A DNA stretch of 7,541 nt from DATBIS01 sp036556805 (GCA_036556805.1 DATBIS010000140.1:1-7541), one strand, 5' to 3'; shown: positions 1-6,520, counted from the stretch's first letter. Notes: a model not told the origin generated them from the sequence alone. Numbers and translations are program-made.

Positions 1-248
1 CAACGCGAGCGCTCTCCCCGACGGGTCAGGCCGGCAATTTCCCCGTCGTGCTGATCGACGGCGTGGTCGGCGGGGTGTGGCATCAGCGGCGCTCCGGCCG
101 GACGCTTGCGGTCACCGTCGAACCACTGCACGAGCTCAGCACGACGCGTCGCAAGCAGCTCGAAAGGGAAGTCGAACTCGTGGGGTCGGCCATGGAGGCC
201 ACGCCGACGCTCACCGTCGGTCGAGTCACGGCCGGACCCCACGCGTGA
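1..248 (+). CDS. Winged-helix DNA-binding domain protein (HTH_42, AlkZ/YcaQ-like), 3' end only
   Basis: This is the C-terminal end of a larger protein whose start lies left of the window. The reading frame enters at base 3 and gives about 81 residues before TGA at 246-248. The visible part carries the usual HTH_42 (PF06224) ending: a V-V-L-I-D-G-V-V-G-G-V-W stretch (compare the family's 'vLvDGrvvGtW'), a basic strand, a 'V-E-P-L-H-E-L' strand, and a last Arg/Lys/Glu-rich helix. In this family the beta-rich C-terminus follows tandem winged helices. Some members (AlkZ, YcaQ) are DNA glycosylases that unhook interstrand crosslinks, but many actinobacterial members have no tested function. The catalytic QxQ-type motif would be upstream of the window, so activity cannot be judged. 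The last 23 bp overlap, tail-to-tail, the dehydrogenase gene on the other strand. Family assignment is fairly sure; enzymatic role is unknown. Confidence 0.72.
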   Translation, partial: TRALSPTGQAGNFPVVLIDGVVGGVWHQRRSGRTLAVTVEPLHELSTTRRKQLEREVELVGSAMEATPTLTVGRVTAGPHA

Positions 249-1236
249 AGGGCTCGCGCTCGTACACCACGGGGTTCGCGCAGTGCGGGAGCCGCTCGCC
301 GTTGAGACCCGCGAGGAGATTGTCCACCGCGAGGTGAGCCATCCTGCTCCGCGTCTCCACCGACGCCGAGCCGATGTGGGGCACCAGCACGACGTTGTCG
401 AAGTCCAGCAACGGTGAGTTCGGGTCGAGTGGCTCGTTCTCGTAGACGTCGAGCGCTGCCCCGGCGATCCGTCCCTCCCGGAGCGACTCGATGAGCGCGC
501 GCTCGTCGACGATCCCTCCACGGGCCGTGTTGATGAGATAGGCGTCGGGCTTCATCAACGCCAGCTGCTCGCCGCCGATCAGTCCTCGCGTCTCGGGCGT
601 GAGCGCGCAGTGGATCGACACGAAGTCCGACCCCTCGAGGAGGTCCTCAAGACTCACCGGACGAGCGCCGGGAACGTCCTTCGGTGACCGCGAGGAATAC
701 ACGACCTCCATGTCGAACCCGGCCGCTCTTCGTGCCACCGCCGTCCCGATCCGACCCATCCCGACGATGCCGAGTCTCTTGCCGAAGACGTCGCGGCCGG
801 TGAGGAGGTCGAGGCTCCACGTCTCCGGCCTCCACAGGCCGGAGCGGAGGTATCGCTCGGATTCCGTGATTCGCCGCCCGACGCCGAGGATCAGCGCCCA
901 CGTGAGATCAGCGGTGGTCTCGACCAGGACGCCGGGCGTGTTGCCCACCGGGATCCCTCGATCGGTGGCCGCCGAGAGGTCGATGTTGTCCACCCCGACC
1001 GCCATCTGGGAGATGACGACAAGCTTCGGCGCACGTTCGAGAACCGCGACGTCGACGCGGTCGGTCCAGATGCAGACGAGTCCACGCGCGTCGGCGAGGT
1101 TCTCGAGCACGAACTCAGGTGGAGCCGGCCCGGACTCACTCCACAGCCGAAGCGAGGCGACTCCTTCGAGCCGATCGAGCGCGCCGCCCGGGAGACGGCG
1201 GGTCGCAACGACGTTCGGCAGATGCAAGTCCCTCAC
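226..1236 (-). CDS. D-2-hydroxyacid dehydrogenase (glyoxylate/hydroxypyruvate reductase type)
   Basis: 336-residue cytosolic oxidoreductase predicted to reduce glyoxylate, hydroxypyruvate or a related 2-oxoacid to the D-2-hydroxyacid. Length and layout match GyaR/GRHPR proteins: substrate-binding halves at about 1-100 and 290-336 flank a Rossmann domain at about 105-285. The dinucleotide loop is G-M-G-R-I-G at 159-164. The catalytic triad is visible: Arg239 in 'NTARGG', Glu268 in 'DVYENEP' and His287 in 'VPHIGSAS'. The Glu-His spacing of 19 residues is the same as in human GRHPR. The second Rossmann strand ends in S-S-R-S (181-184) instead of an acidic residue, which favours NADP(H) over NAD(H). 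The start is GTG at 1236, with a purine-rich GAAGGGAAGGG about 10 bases upstream. The gene is divergent from the response regulator and overlaps the 3' end of the HTH_42 gene. The exact substrate is not determined by the sequence. Confidence 0.93.
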   Translation of the reverse strand: MRDLHLPNVVATRRLPGGALDRLEGVASLRLWSESGPAPPEFVLENLADARGLVCIWTDRVDVAVLERAPKLVVISQMAVGVDNIDLSAATDRGIPVGNTPGVLVETTADLTWALILGVGRRITESERYLRSGLWRPETWSLDLLTGRDVFGKRLGIVGMGRIGTAVARRAAGFDMEVVYSSRSPKDVPGARPVSLEDLLEGSDFVSIHCALTPETRGLIGGEQLALMKPDAYLINTARGGIVDERALIESLREGRIAGAALDVYENEPLDPNSPLLDFDNVVLVPHIGSASVETRSRMAHLAVDNLLAGLNGERLPHCANPVVYEREPFTRGVRP

Positions 1237-1337
1237 GCTCTGAATCCCTTCCCTTCTGGAGGGCCGATGCGTTCAGGATGGCCGGGCAAGCGAGCGACGG
1301 TGCTCTGGTAAGCATTTCGCAACATCAGGAGGTCATG
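1237..1337. promoter_or_regulatory. Divergent intergenic region between dehydrogenase and two-component operon
   Basis: About 100 bp separates the two divergent start codons, so both promoters should lie here or just inside the genes. On the + strand TAAGCA (1309-1314) is a weak -10 candidate about 24 bp before the response-regulator start, but no convincing -35 box sits at the right distance. On the - strand I see no clear promoter hexamers. No direct or inverted repeat typical of an OmpR-family operator is evident. Confidence 0.35.
1327..1333 (+). promoter_or_regulatory. Strong ribosome binding site that sets the response-regulator start
   Basis: AGGAGGT lies just before two in-frame ATG codons (1335 and 1338). 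From the end of AGGAGG (1332) there are 2 bases to the first ATG and 5 to the second. The second spacing is in the usual range, so 1338 is preferred. A third in-frame ATG at 1347 is 14 bases away and less likely. All three leave the receiver domain intact. Confidence 0.7.
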
Positions 1338-2036
1338 ATGAGCCTCATGGTTCCGCCGCGAGTGCTGGTGGTCGACGACGAGCCGATGGTTCGCGAGGTG
1401 CTCGCGAAGTATCTCGAGAAGGACGGCTTCGAGGTGGCCACGGCCGAGGACGGCGAACAGGCCTTGGCGAGATGTGCCGAGTCGACCCCGGATCTCGTGC
1501 TGCTCGACCTCATGTTGCCCAAGATCGACGGCCTCGAGGTATTTCGCCGGATGCAGGGAGCCGGCGCGCAGACGCCCGTGATCATGCTCACGGCCAAGGG
1601 CGAGGAAACCGACCGCGTCGTCGGTTTGGAGCTCGGCGCCGACGACTACGTCACGAAGCCGTTCTCCCCTCGCGAGGTGGTGGCGCGCGTGCGCGCCGTG
1701 CTCCGGCGATCCGCGAGCGCCGCGACGAACGGAGCCAACTCGTACACGGTGGGCCGGCTCGCGATCGATCCGGGTCGGCGGGAGGCCACGGTGGCAGGAA
1801 GGCCCGTGAAGCTCACCAGGAAGGAGTTCGACCTCCTGCACTACCTCGCGTCGAGGCCGGGCATCACGTTCACCCGTGTCGAATTGCTCGAGGATCTCTG
1901 GGACTTCGCGTACAGCGGCGACACGTCGACGATCACGGTCCACGTGCGGCGGCTCCGCGAGAAGATCGAACCCGATCCCTCCGACCCGACCCACCTGATC
2001 ACGGTCTGGGGTGTCGGCTACCGGTTCGAGCCATGA
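1338..2036 (+). CDS. OmpR/PhoB-family response regulator
   Basis: 232-residue two-component transcription factor of standard length. The receiver domain is at about 8-122. It has the acidic pair Asp13-Asp14, the phospho-acceptor Asp57 in 'LVLLDLMLP', the switch Thr85 in 'IMLTAK', and the conserved Lys107 in 'YVTKPFSP'. A linker of about 12 residues leads to a winged-helix effector domain at about 135-230. That domain has the 'LTRKEFDLLHYLA' helix, a recognition-helix region ending 'ITVHVRRLREKIE', and the wing ending 'GVGYRF'. Phosphorylation by the adjacent kinase should promote dimerisation and binding to direct-repeat operators. The stop codon overlaps the kinase start as ATGA, so translation is probably coupled. 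It resembles the MtrA/PhoP/PrrA group, but the sequence alone does not give the regulon or a safe gene name. Confidence 0.96.
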   Translation: MSLMVPPRVLVVDDEPMVREVLAKYLEKDGFEVATAEDGEQALARCAESTPDLVLLDLMLPKIDGLEVFRRMQGAGAQTPVIMLTAKGEETDRVVGLELGADDYVTKPFSPREVVARVRAVLRRSASAATNGANSYTVGRLAIDPGRREATVAGRPVKLTRKEFDLLHYLASRPGITFTRVELLEDLWDFAYSGDTSTITVHVRRLREKIEPDPSDPTHLITVWGVGYRFEP

Positions 2037-3241
2037 CCGGGTGGCGGACGCTGTGTCTCGTTGTGGCGGTGGCCGCCGCCGGCGCCGCCGGAACGTTGGC
2101 GGTGGGCGCGGCGACCGGCATGGGTTCGGGCGATCTCGTCCACCTCCTGGGCCTCCTGCTGCCCGCCGCCGCCGTCACGGTCGTTGCGGCGGTCGGCTCG
2201 CGTCCGCTCCTGGCCCGCGCCTCGCTTCGCCAGCGATTCGTCGCGGTCGCGCTCATGGCGATCGTCGTCGCGCTCGCGAACCTCGCGGTGCTCACCACGC
2301 AGATGTTCGTGAGCGATCACGACGCGACGTTGGTGGCCGTCTTGCTCCTGTACTCGGTCGGCGCGGGGGTCGGTGCCGCGCTCGTGCTCGCGCGATCGTC
2401 TTCGGCGGCCGTTCGGCGGCTCGCCGAGACGGCGCAGGCGCTCGGCGCCGGCGACCTCGGCGTCCGTGCCGGCGACGTCGGTGCCGGTCCCGAGCTCGAC
2501 ACGCTCGCACGCACGCTCGATGCCATGGCGGCCGGCCTGGAGGAGTCGTTGGAACGCGAGCGTGCGCTGGAAGGTGTACGGCGTGACCTCATCACCGCGG
2601 TGTCGCACGACCTTCGCACGCCGCTCGCGAGCCTTCGCGCGATGATCGAGGCCATCGACGAGGGCGTCGTCGACGATCCGGCCAGCATGCGCCGATACGC
2701 GAGGGAGATGCGGGGCTCCGTCGTGCAGCTGTCCGGCATGGTGGACGACCTGTTCGAACTGGCACAGCTCGATGCCGGCAGGATCGAGACGGAGACCCAT
2801 CGTGCGCGGCTGGACGAGGTGGTGCGCACCGCGCTCGCCACCGTCGAGCCGGCCGCACGGCAGAAGCGTGTCGCGCTCGTCGCCGACCTCGGCGGTGCCG
2901 AGAACGTCCCCTGCTCGCCGCGCCTCACCCGAGTGCTGCAGAACCTGTTGGGGAACGCCGTTCGGCATACACCTGCCGATGGAACGATCCGGATCGCGGC
3001 CCGAAGAGCGGCGGACAGGCTCGAGGTCGAGGTCGAGGACACGGGCGAGGGCATCGCTCCGGAGGACCTCGCCCGGGTGTTCGAACCGTTCTTCCGAGCG
3101 GATCCTTCCAGGAGCCGCGGAGGCGCGGGGCTCGGCCTCGCCCTCGCCAAACGGATCGTGGAGACGCTCGGCGGACGCATCGGGGCGGAGAGCACGCCGA
3201 AGCGCGGCTCTCGCTTCGCGGTGGAGCTCCCCATCGCCTGA
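2033..3241 (+). CDS. Membrane sensor histidine kinase with minimal extracytoplasmic part
   Basis: 402-residue kinase, the likely partner of the preceding response regulator, beginning at an ATGA overlap. Four hydrophobic segments are visible at about 5-28, 34-55, 67-89 and 97-120, with only very short loops between them. A HAMP-like linker follows at about 118-172 ('LAETAQALGAGDLGVRAGD...'), then a DHp domain with the phosphorylated His192 in 'VSHDLRTPL'. The HATPase_c domain shows an N box with Asn304 and Asn308 ('LQNLLGNAVRHTP'), a G1 box 'DTGEGI' at 336-341, an F box 'FEPFFR' at 350-355, and a G2 box 'GGAGLGLAL' at 363-371. All motifs needed for ATP binding and autophosphorylation are present. 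There is no PAS, Cache or periplasmic loop, so the stimulus is probably sensed within the membrane, through a partner protein, or in the cytoplasm. The signal is unknown. Confidence 0.95.
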   Translation: MTGWRTLCLVVAVAAAGAAGTLAVGAATGMGSGDLVHLLGLLLPAAAVTVVAAVGSRPLLARASLRQRFVAVALMAIVVALANLAVLTTQMFVSDHDATLVAVLLLYSVGAGVGAALVLARSSSAAVRRLAETAQALGAGDLGVRAGDVGAGPELDTLARTLDAMAAGLEESLERERALEGVRRDLITAVSHDLRTPLASLRAMIEAIDEGVVDDPASMRRYAREMRGSVVQLSGMVDDLFELAQLDAGRIETETHRARLDEVVRTALATVEPAARQKRVALVADLGGAENVPCSPRLTRVLQNLLGNAVRHTPADGTIRIAARRAADRLEVEVEDTGEGIAPEDLARVFEPFFRADPSRSRGGAGLGLALAKRIVETLGGRIGAESTPKRGSRFAVELPIA

Positions 3242-3266
3242 GCAGAGGGCGACGCATCGCCAAGCG

Positions 3267-3303
3267 GAAGGGCCCGGCCGCCCCTGAGGCGGCCGGGCCC
3301 TTC
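3267..3303. terminator. Bidirectional hairpin terminator between convergent genes
   Basis: Perfect 16-bp inverted repeat (3267-3282 pairs with 3288-3303) around a 5-base loop CCTGA. The stem is almost all G/C and is closed at its base by GAAG/CTTC. It lies 25 bp after the kinase stop codon and 15 bp beyond the stop codon of the propeller gene arriving from the other strand, so it can serve both. The + strand continues TTCGGTTGGTTCC, a weak T-rich tail. The - strand tail is not T-rich. This is typical of terminators in GC-rich genomes, which often lack a long U tract. Confidence 0.85.
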
Positions 3304-3318
3304 GGTTGGTTCCCTCCG

Positions 3319-4428
3319 TCAGCTCACGGCCAAGCCAACGGCCGAAGCGGGCAGCCCGGAGGCTCCGGCGATCGCCGAAAGCGATCCGTCGGAACCGATT
3401 CCGAATGCCGAAATCGTCCCGGCCCCGGAGTCGAGCGTGTAGAGGAAGTCCCCGCCGGCGAGGCCCATGTCGATCGGTCCCGCGTTCGTGGCACCCGCCA
3501 CGCTCGCGAAAAGCGACAGGGCCCCGTCGGAGGCGATGTCGTATCCCGAGACGCTCGCGCTGCCGGTGTTCGTCGTGTACGCGAAGCGGCCGTCGGGCGT
3601 GACGACCACCCAACAGGCCGCGGTCTGCCCCGTGGGCACGGACGCGCTGATGGTCGTGAGCGTCTTGTTGCCGACCCGGTAGGACGACATCGCGCTCGCG
3701 TCCGGAGCGCCTCCGAACGCCTCGCTCACGACGAGCCTTCCCTTCGGGTCGAACGCGAACCCGAACGGCGTCGCCCCTTCGGACGCCACCGTGCTCGGGC
3801 CGGACAGCCGTCCGTTCGCACGCACCCGGAACAGGTCGATGAGATTGGTGTTCTTCTCCGTGACCACGACCTGCCGGCCGTTGGGCGTGAACTCCACCTG
3901 GGCCGGCCCGACCCCGGCGGACGAGAGCCCGACGGCCGATCGCTTCAGCCGGGTGAGCTCGCCCCGACCCGAGATCCTCAGCCCGGTGAGCTCGTCCGAG
4001 CCTGCGTTCAGCACGTAGATCAGGTTGCCGTGAATCGTGACGCTGATCGGCAGGTCACCGCCCGTGTTCGCGACGTCGGTGAGGGCGATGCCACTGCCGG
4101 ACACGGCGAATGCGGACAGCTCGTCGCTGCCTGCGTTCACCGCGAGCAGCACGCGTCCGTCGTCGCTCAGGACGAGTGATCCCTGGCTCCCGAGACCGGC
4201 ACCGCTCCCCAGGCCGCCGGTCGCCACGGATCCGGCCGGCGTGAGCGTTCCATCGGCAGCTCGGTCGAACACGACGACGGCGTTGCCGCCCGCGTCGTTC
4301 GAGAGCGTGAACACGGCGCCGGCGTTGCCCTGGCCCGCAGCGGGAGCGGCGCCGAGAACCAGGAGCACCAGCAGTGAGGCGAGCGCGATCGAGAGCGTTC
4401 GCGCGATGCGTTGGTGAACGTTCGTCAT
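3319..4428 (-). CDS. Exported lactonase-family beta-propeller protein
   Basis: 369 residues. An N-terminal signal peptide is evident: basic start (His5, Arg7, Arg10), hydrophobic core at about 11-27, and a signal-peptidase-I-like A-P-A site near 28-30. The mature part is built of short repeats with 'F-x-x-S-x-D-G-x-L', 'T-P-D/N-G-R' and 'V-V-V-T/L-Y-V-L-N-A-G' patterns. These fit the seven-bladed lactonase/YVTN-type propeller (PF10282 group). Two blades share the identical core N-A-G-S-D-E-L (98-104 and 141-147, 43 residues apart). Family members include cytosolic 6-phosphogluconolactonases. Export makes that role unlikely here, and I cannot identify catalytic residues, so binding or scaffold functions are equally possible. 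The start ATG at 4428 has GGGAGG (4436-4441) 7 bases upstream. No TM anchor, lipobox or LPXTG sorting motif is seen, so the protein is probably secreted. Its hairpin terminator is shared with the convergent kinase. Confidence 0.86.
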   Translation of the reverse strand: MTNVHQRIARTLSIALASLLVLLVLGAAPAAGQGNAGAVFTLSNDAGGNAVVVFDRAADGTLTPAGSVATGGLGSGAGLGSQGSLVLSDDGRVLLAVNAGSDELSAFAVSGSGIALTDVANTGGDLPISVTIHGNLIYVLNAGSDELTGLRISGRGELTRLKRSAVGLSSAGVGPAQVEFTPNGRQVVVTEKNTNLIDLFRVRANGRLSGPSTVASEGATPFGFAFDPKGRLVVSEAFGGAPDASAMSSYRVGNKTLTTISASVPTGQTAACWVVVTPDGRFAYTTNTGSASVSGYDIASDGALSLFASVAGATNAGPIDMGLAGGDFLYTLDSGAGTISAFGIGSDGSLSAIAGASGLPASAVGLAVS

Positions 4429-4560
4429 GGATTTGCCTCCCTCAAGAGCGTTCGAGGTCCGCGACGATGAAGCGCACCCCCTTCCCTCGTTCGGATGAAT
4501 CGTCGCCGCTTCTCGAGCGTAGGAAGGCGGCCCTTACGGACCGCAGACCCCGTGATTACC

Positions 4561-4576
4561 CGAGTGTGAACACTCG
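4561..4576. promoter_or_regulatory. 16-bp palindrome, candidate repressor/activator operator
   Basis: CGAGTGT-GA-ACACTCG: two perfect 7-base arms around a 2-base centre, 132 bp upstream of the propeller start codon. On the - strand a GGGTAAT sequence directly abuts it. The symmetry suggests a dimeric regulator's site, but no family can be named. The arms contain TGTGA, the CRP half-site, yet the second half is not at the CRP spacing. Confidence 0.4.
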
Positions 4577-4614
4577 CCGGCGCACCTCTCGAGCCGCAGA
4601 TCCAACGCAACCGC

Positions 4615-4639
4615 GGGCTCGGCTCGCCGAGCCGGGCCC
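4615..4639 (-). terminator. Candidate hairpin terminator after the adenylate cyclase gene
   Basis: Inverted repeat of 12-base arms (4615-4626 with 4628-4639) with one mismatch: 11 of 12 pair, nearly all G/C. The central bases must open to form the loop. It lies 55 bp beyond the cyclase stop codon on the minus strand. The following minus-strand sequence (GCGGTTGCGTTGG) has scattered Ts but no U tract. Position and strength fit a terminator for the LLM-SRPBCC-cyclase cluster, but a regulatory hairpin or chance GC symmetry is possible. Confidence 0.5.
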
Positions 4640-4693
4640 CGTCGCGCCGTTCGAGGTTCCGCGTCCGGACGGTCGGATGAAGATCTCAAGGGT

Positions 4694-5983
4694 TCATCCT
4701 CGTGCTCCACGCTTGCGATCTCCGTCGGAGCGTGGTCCCACCAGGTACCAGGTCTCCATCGGGCCCTTGCCCTTCACGTCGATCGTTCCACGAGGCGTGC
4801 ATTCGAACTCGTCCTGCAGCAGCTCGTAGGTCGAGCGCGTGATCTGGATCTCGCCGGGTGTGCTGTTCGTCTCCATACGGCTCGCGACGTTCACGGCGTC
4901 GCCCCACAGGTCGTAGAGGAAGCGTTTCGTACCGATCACGCCCGCGACCACCGGCCCCGAGTTGATCCCGATCCTCAGCTTGAGCCCCAGATCGCCGGCG
5001 ATCCCCGAGGTCGTCACCGCGTCCCGCATGTCGAGCGCGAGCAGCGCAGCCCTGCGCGCGTGATCGTTGCGCGGATCGGGCACGCCGGCCGCGGCCATGT
5101 AGCAGTCGCCGATCGTCTTGATCTTCTCGAGACCGTGCCGCTCGACGAGCGTGTCGAAGTGCGAGAAGAGGTGATCGAGCATGCCGACGACCTCCGCCGG
5201 CGCGAGCCGCCGCGAGAGCGGCGTGAAGTCCACGACGTCGGCGAACAGGATCGAGGCCGAGTCGATGTGATCGGCGATCGACTGGCTCTCCCCCTTCAGC
5301 CGTTCGGCGATCGTGCTCGGCAGGACGTTCACGAGGAGCGCCTCGGACTTCTCCTGCTCGAGTCGGAGCGCCCTGAGCGCCTCGTTGCGCTGGTTCGCGA
5401 AGGAAGCGAGCATCGTGAAGGCCACCGCGCCGGCACCGATCACGTTGAGCGCGAGCATCGTGCTCGTGAACCACAGCGGGAGGTCCGCATCCGAGAAGAG
5501 GAGCTCGCCGAGGATGCCGGTGAGCAGGAGGACCACCACGAACGCGGCGAACCAACGCACCGCTTGTCGCACCTCGAGGAAGACGAGGGCGCCGAGCGGA
5601 GCGAGGATCCCCCACAGTCCGACCCCGCCGGAGGGAAGGAACCCGCCAACGAGCATCAGACCGCCTGCCGTCGGCGCGACGAGGATGTCGAGGAGCTGGA
5701 CGAGGAGGAGGAACCGGAAGCTCTTGATCCGGGCGAACACCATCAGGGACGCAACGGAGATCGCGAAGTAGACGAGCGGAGCGATCCCCACCGGCGACCC
5801 CAGGGCGAGGTACAAGATTCCCCACACGACGGACACGGGCGCGATCAGGACCGCGAGCAGAACGAGGAGCGCTTTCTTGGCGCGGAGATCATCGTCGTCC
5901 TGAGGATCGGCGCCGATCTTCGCGAGCCGGGCCGCCACGGCCGATATCCGGCGATGTCGCGGGCGGATCTCGGGCACGTCCAC
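4694..5983 (-). CDS. Membrane class III adenylate cyclase, six TM helices (Rv1625c-like)
   Basis: 429 residues from the preferred GTG at 5983. It converts ATP to cAMP at the inner face of the membrane. A basic/acidic N-terminus (1-37) is followed by hydrophobic segments at about 38-62, 66-84, 90-113, 119-136, 142-163 and 170-194. A coiled-coil linker follows ('NQRNEALRALRLEQEKSEALL', broken by 'NVLPSTIAERLK'), then the catalytic domain at about 240-416. All class III residues are present: metal-binding Asp249 ('FADVVDF') and Asp293 ('IGDCYMA'), adenine-selecting Lys289 and Asp358 ('LYDLWGD'), and transition-state Asn365 and Arg369 ('NVASRM'). The Lys/Asp pair points to ATP over GTP. One catalytic domain means it works as a homodimer, as does mycobacterial Rv1625c. 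Longer frames upstream of 5983 run into the SRPBCC gene and have unstructured Arg/Ser-rich sequence, so they are not used. It is the last gene of the cluster, 70 bp after the SRPBCC stop. Confidence 0.93.
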   Translation of the reverse strand: MDVPEIRPRHRRISAVAARLAKIGADPQDDDDLRAKKALLVLLAVLIAPVSVVWGILYLALGSPVGIAPLVYFAISVASLMVFARIKSFRFLLLVQLLDILVAPTAGGLMLVGGFLPSGGVGLWGILAPLGALVFLEVRQAVRWFAAFVVVLLLTGILGELLFSDADLPLWFTSTMLALNVIGAGAVAFTMLASFANQRNEALRALRLEQEKSEALLVNVLPSTIAERLKGESQSIADHIDSASILFADVVDFTPLSRRLAPAEVVGMLDHLFSHFDTLVERHGLEKIKTIGDCYMAAAGVPDPRNDHARRAALLALDMRDAVTTSGIAGDLGLKLRIGINSGPVVAGVIGTKRFLYDLWGDAVNVASRMETNSTPGEIQITRSTYELLQDEFECTPRGTIDVKGKGPMETWYLVGPRSDGDRKRGARG

Positions 5984-6019
5984 CGGCGCATCTTCGCCCG
6001 CGGCTGGTGAGAGCGACAA
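5983..6019 (-). promoter_or_regulatory. Candidate leaderless promoter of the cyclase gene
   Basis: Reading the minus strand: TTGTCG (6019-6014), 18 bp, GAAGAT (5995-5990), six bases, then the GTG start codon at 5983. The spacing equals a -35/-10 promoter with transcription beginning at the start codon. The same layout, with identical hexamers, precedes the LLM gene. GAAGAT departs from the TANNNT -10 consensus at its first base. GAAG, 8 bases from GTG, could instead be a weak ribosome site; the two readings cannot be separated by sequence alone. Confidence 0.5.
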
Positions 6020-6053
6020 ACGACGACCACGGACGCAGTCGACGTTCGCGCGA

Positions 6054-6494
6054 TCAGGCTGAGGACGGTTCGAGGTGGTTCTTGATGTTCGCGAGGTCGC
6101 TGTGGAGACCTTGCGGGATGCCCTTCGAGATCTTCCAGCCGGTGATCTTCGCCAAGAACGTGGGCGCGACGAGCTCGGCACCCTTCGTGAGGGTGGTGGA
6201 TCCGCCGTCCTCGGTGATCGTGAACCAATGATGGATGCGGCCGAGAGCCCCGGTGGAGTCCCAGGCGAACGTCTTGCCGGGAATGATCTCGGTGATCGTG
6301 CTCTGCTCGCGTTGCGTCCCGAACTGCTTCGCCGTGGTCGAATACGTGGTTCCCATCCCGACGGGGCCGTCCCCCGACTTCACGACCTCGAGGCCGTGTC
6401 CCGCCCATTCGCCGTGCCGGGTGAAATCGGCGACGTAGTCGAACACACGACCGGCAGGAGCGTTGATCGAGATCCGGTCTTCGAATCGCTTCAT
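6054..6494 (-). CDS. SRPBCC / START-like (polyketide cyclase-dehydrase superfamily) protein
   Basis: 146-residue single-domain protein, close to the usual length for the family. The N-terminal 'ISINAPAGRVFDYVADFTRHGEW' pattern is the classic first strand and helices of SRPBCC proteins (PF10604-like). Central strands follow ('GMGTTYSTTAK', 'STITEIIPGKTFAWDS', 'HHWFTITEDGGSTTLTKG'), then a long C-terminal helix at about 111-141. The fold makes a deep hydrophobic pocket that binds lipids, polyketides or other apolar ligands. Most bacterial members have no assigned ligand. The start ATG at 6494 has GAGGAG (6503-6508) 8 bases upstream. It begins 26 bp after the LLM oxidoreductase stop, on the same strand, so the two are almost certainly co-transcribed. 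No signal peptide or TM segment, so cytosolic. Function is unknown; ligand delivery to, or product handling for, the neighbouring oxidoreductase is an inference. Confidence 0.9.
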   Translation of the reverse strand: MKRFEDRISINAPAGRVFDYVADFTRHGEWAGHGLEVVKSGDGPVGMGTTYSTTAKQFGTQREQSTITEIIPGKTFAWDSTGALGRIHHWFTITEDGGSTTLTKGAELVAPTFLAKITGWKISKGIPQGLHSDLANIKNHLEPSSA

Positions 6495-6520
6495 GGTTCC
6501 AGCTCCTCGTTGCTTGAAGA

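Larger units (their letters stand above)
4429..4693. other. Intergenic region upstream of propeller gene and downstream of cyclase gene
   Basis: 265 bp without a credible gene. It holds the ribosome site of the propeller gene, its presumed promoter, a 16-bp palindrome (4561-4576) and a terminator-like hairpin (4615-4639). On the - strand TACGCT and a GGGTAAT next to the palindrome are possible -10 sequences, but neither has a convincing -35 partner. A 61-codon TTG-started frame on the - strand ends by overlapping the propeller ATG. It is Arg-rich, has no ribosome site and was not called. Confidence 0.6.

Noticed and set aside
1119..1337. Longer start for the response regulator at 1119
   Set aside because: The extension overlaps the divergent dehydrogenase gene and is Arg/Ser-rich. 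A strong ribosome site marks the start near 1338.
2018..3613. 531-codon open frame on the minus strand, antisense to the sensor kinase
   Set aside because: It is Arg/His-rich, matches no domain I recognise, and lies opposite a kinase with every catalytic motif. Long antisense frames are expected in GC-rich DNA.
4561..4576. CRP (cAMP receptor protein) site, tempting because a cyclase gene is nearby
   Set aside because: TGTGA is present, but a TCACA half-site six bases later is missing. The symmetry centre is different from the CRP consensus.
4425..4610. 61-codon minus-strand frame overlapping the propeller ATG
   Set aside because: TTG start, no ribosome site, Arg-rich composition, and it spans the palindrome. 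More likely non-coding upstream sequence.
5060..6010. 316-codon open frame on the plus strand opposite the cyclase
   Set aside because: Its Glu/Arg-rich, low-complexity translation mirrors the cyclase codons. The minus-strand frame has a complete catalytic domain.
5984..6181. N-terminal extension of the cyclase frame up to an ATG at 6181
   Set aside because: It would overlap the SRPBCC gene by over 100 bp, and the added residues are an Arg/Ser/Thr-rich shadow. A TTG at 6019 has no ribosome site and coincides with the -35-like element.
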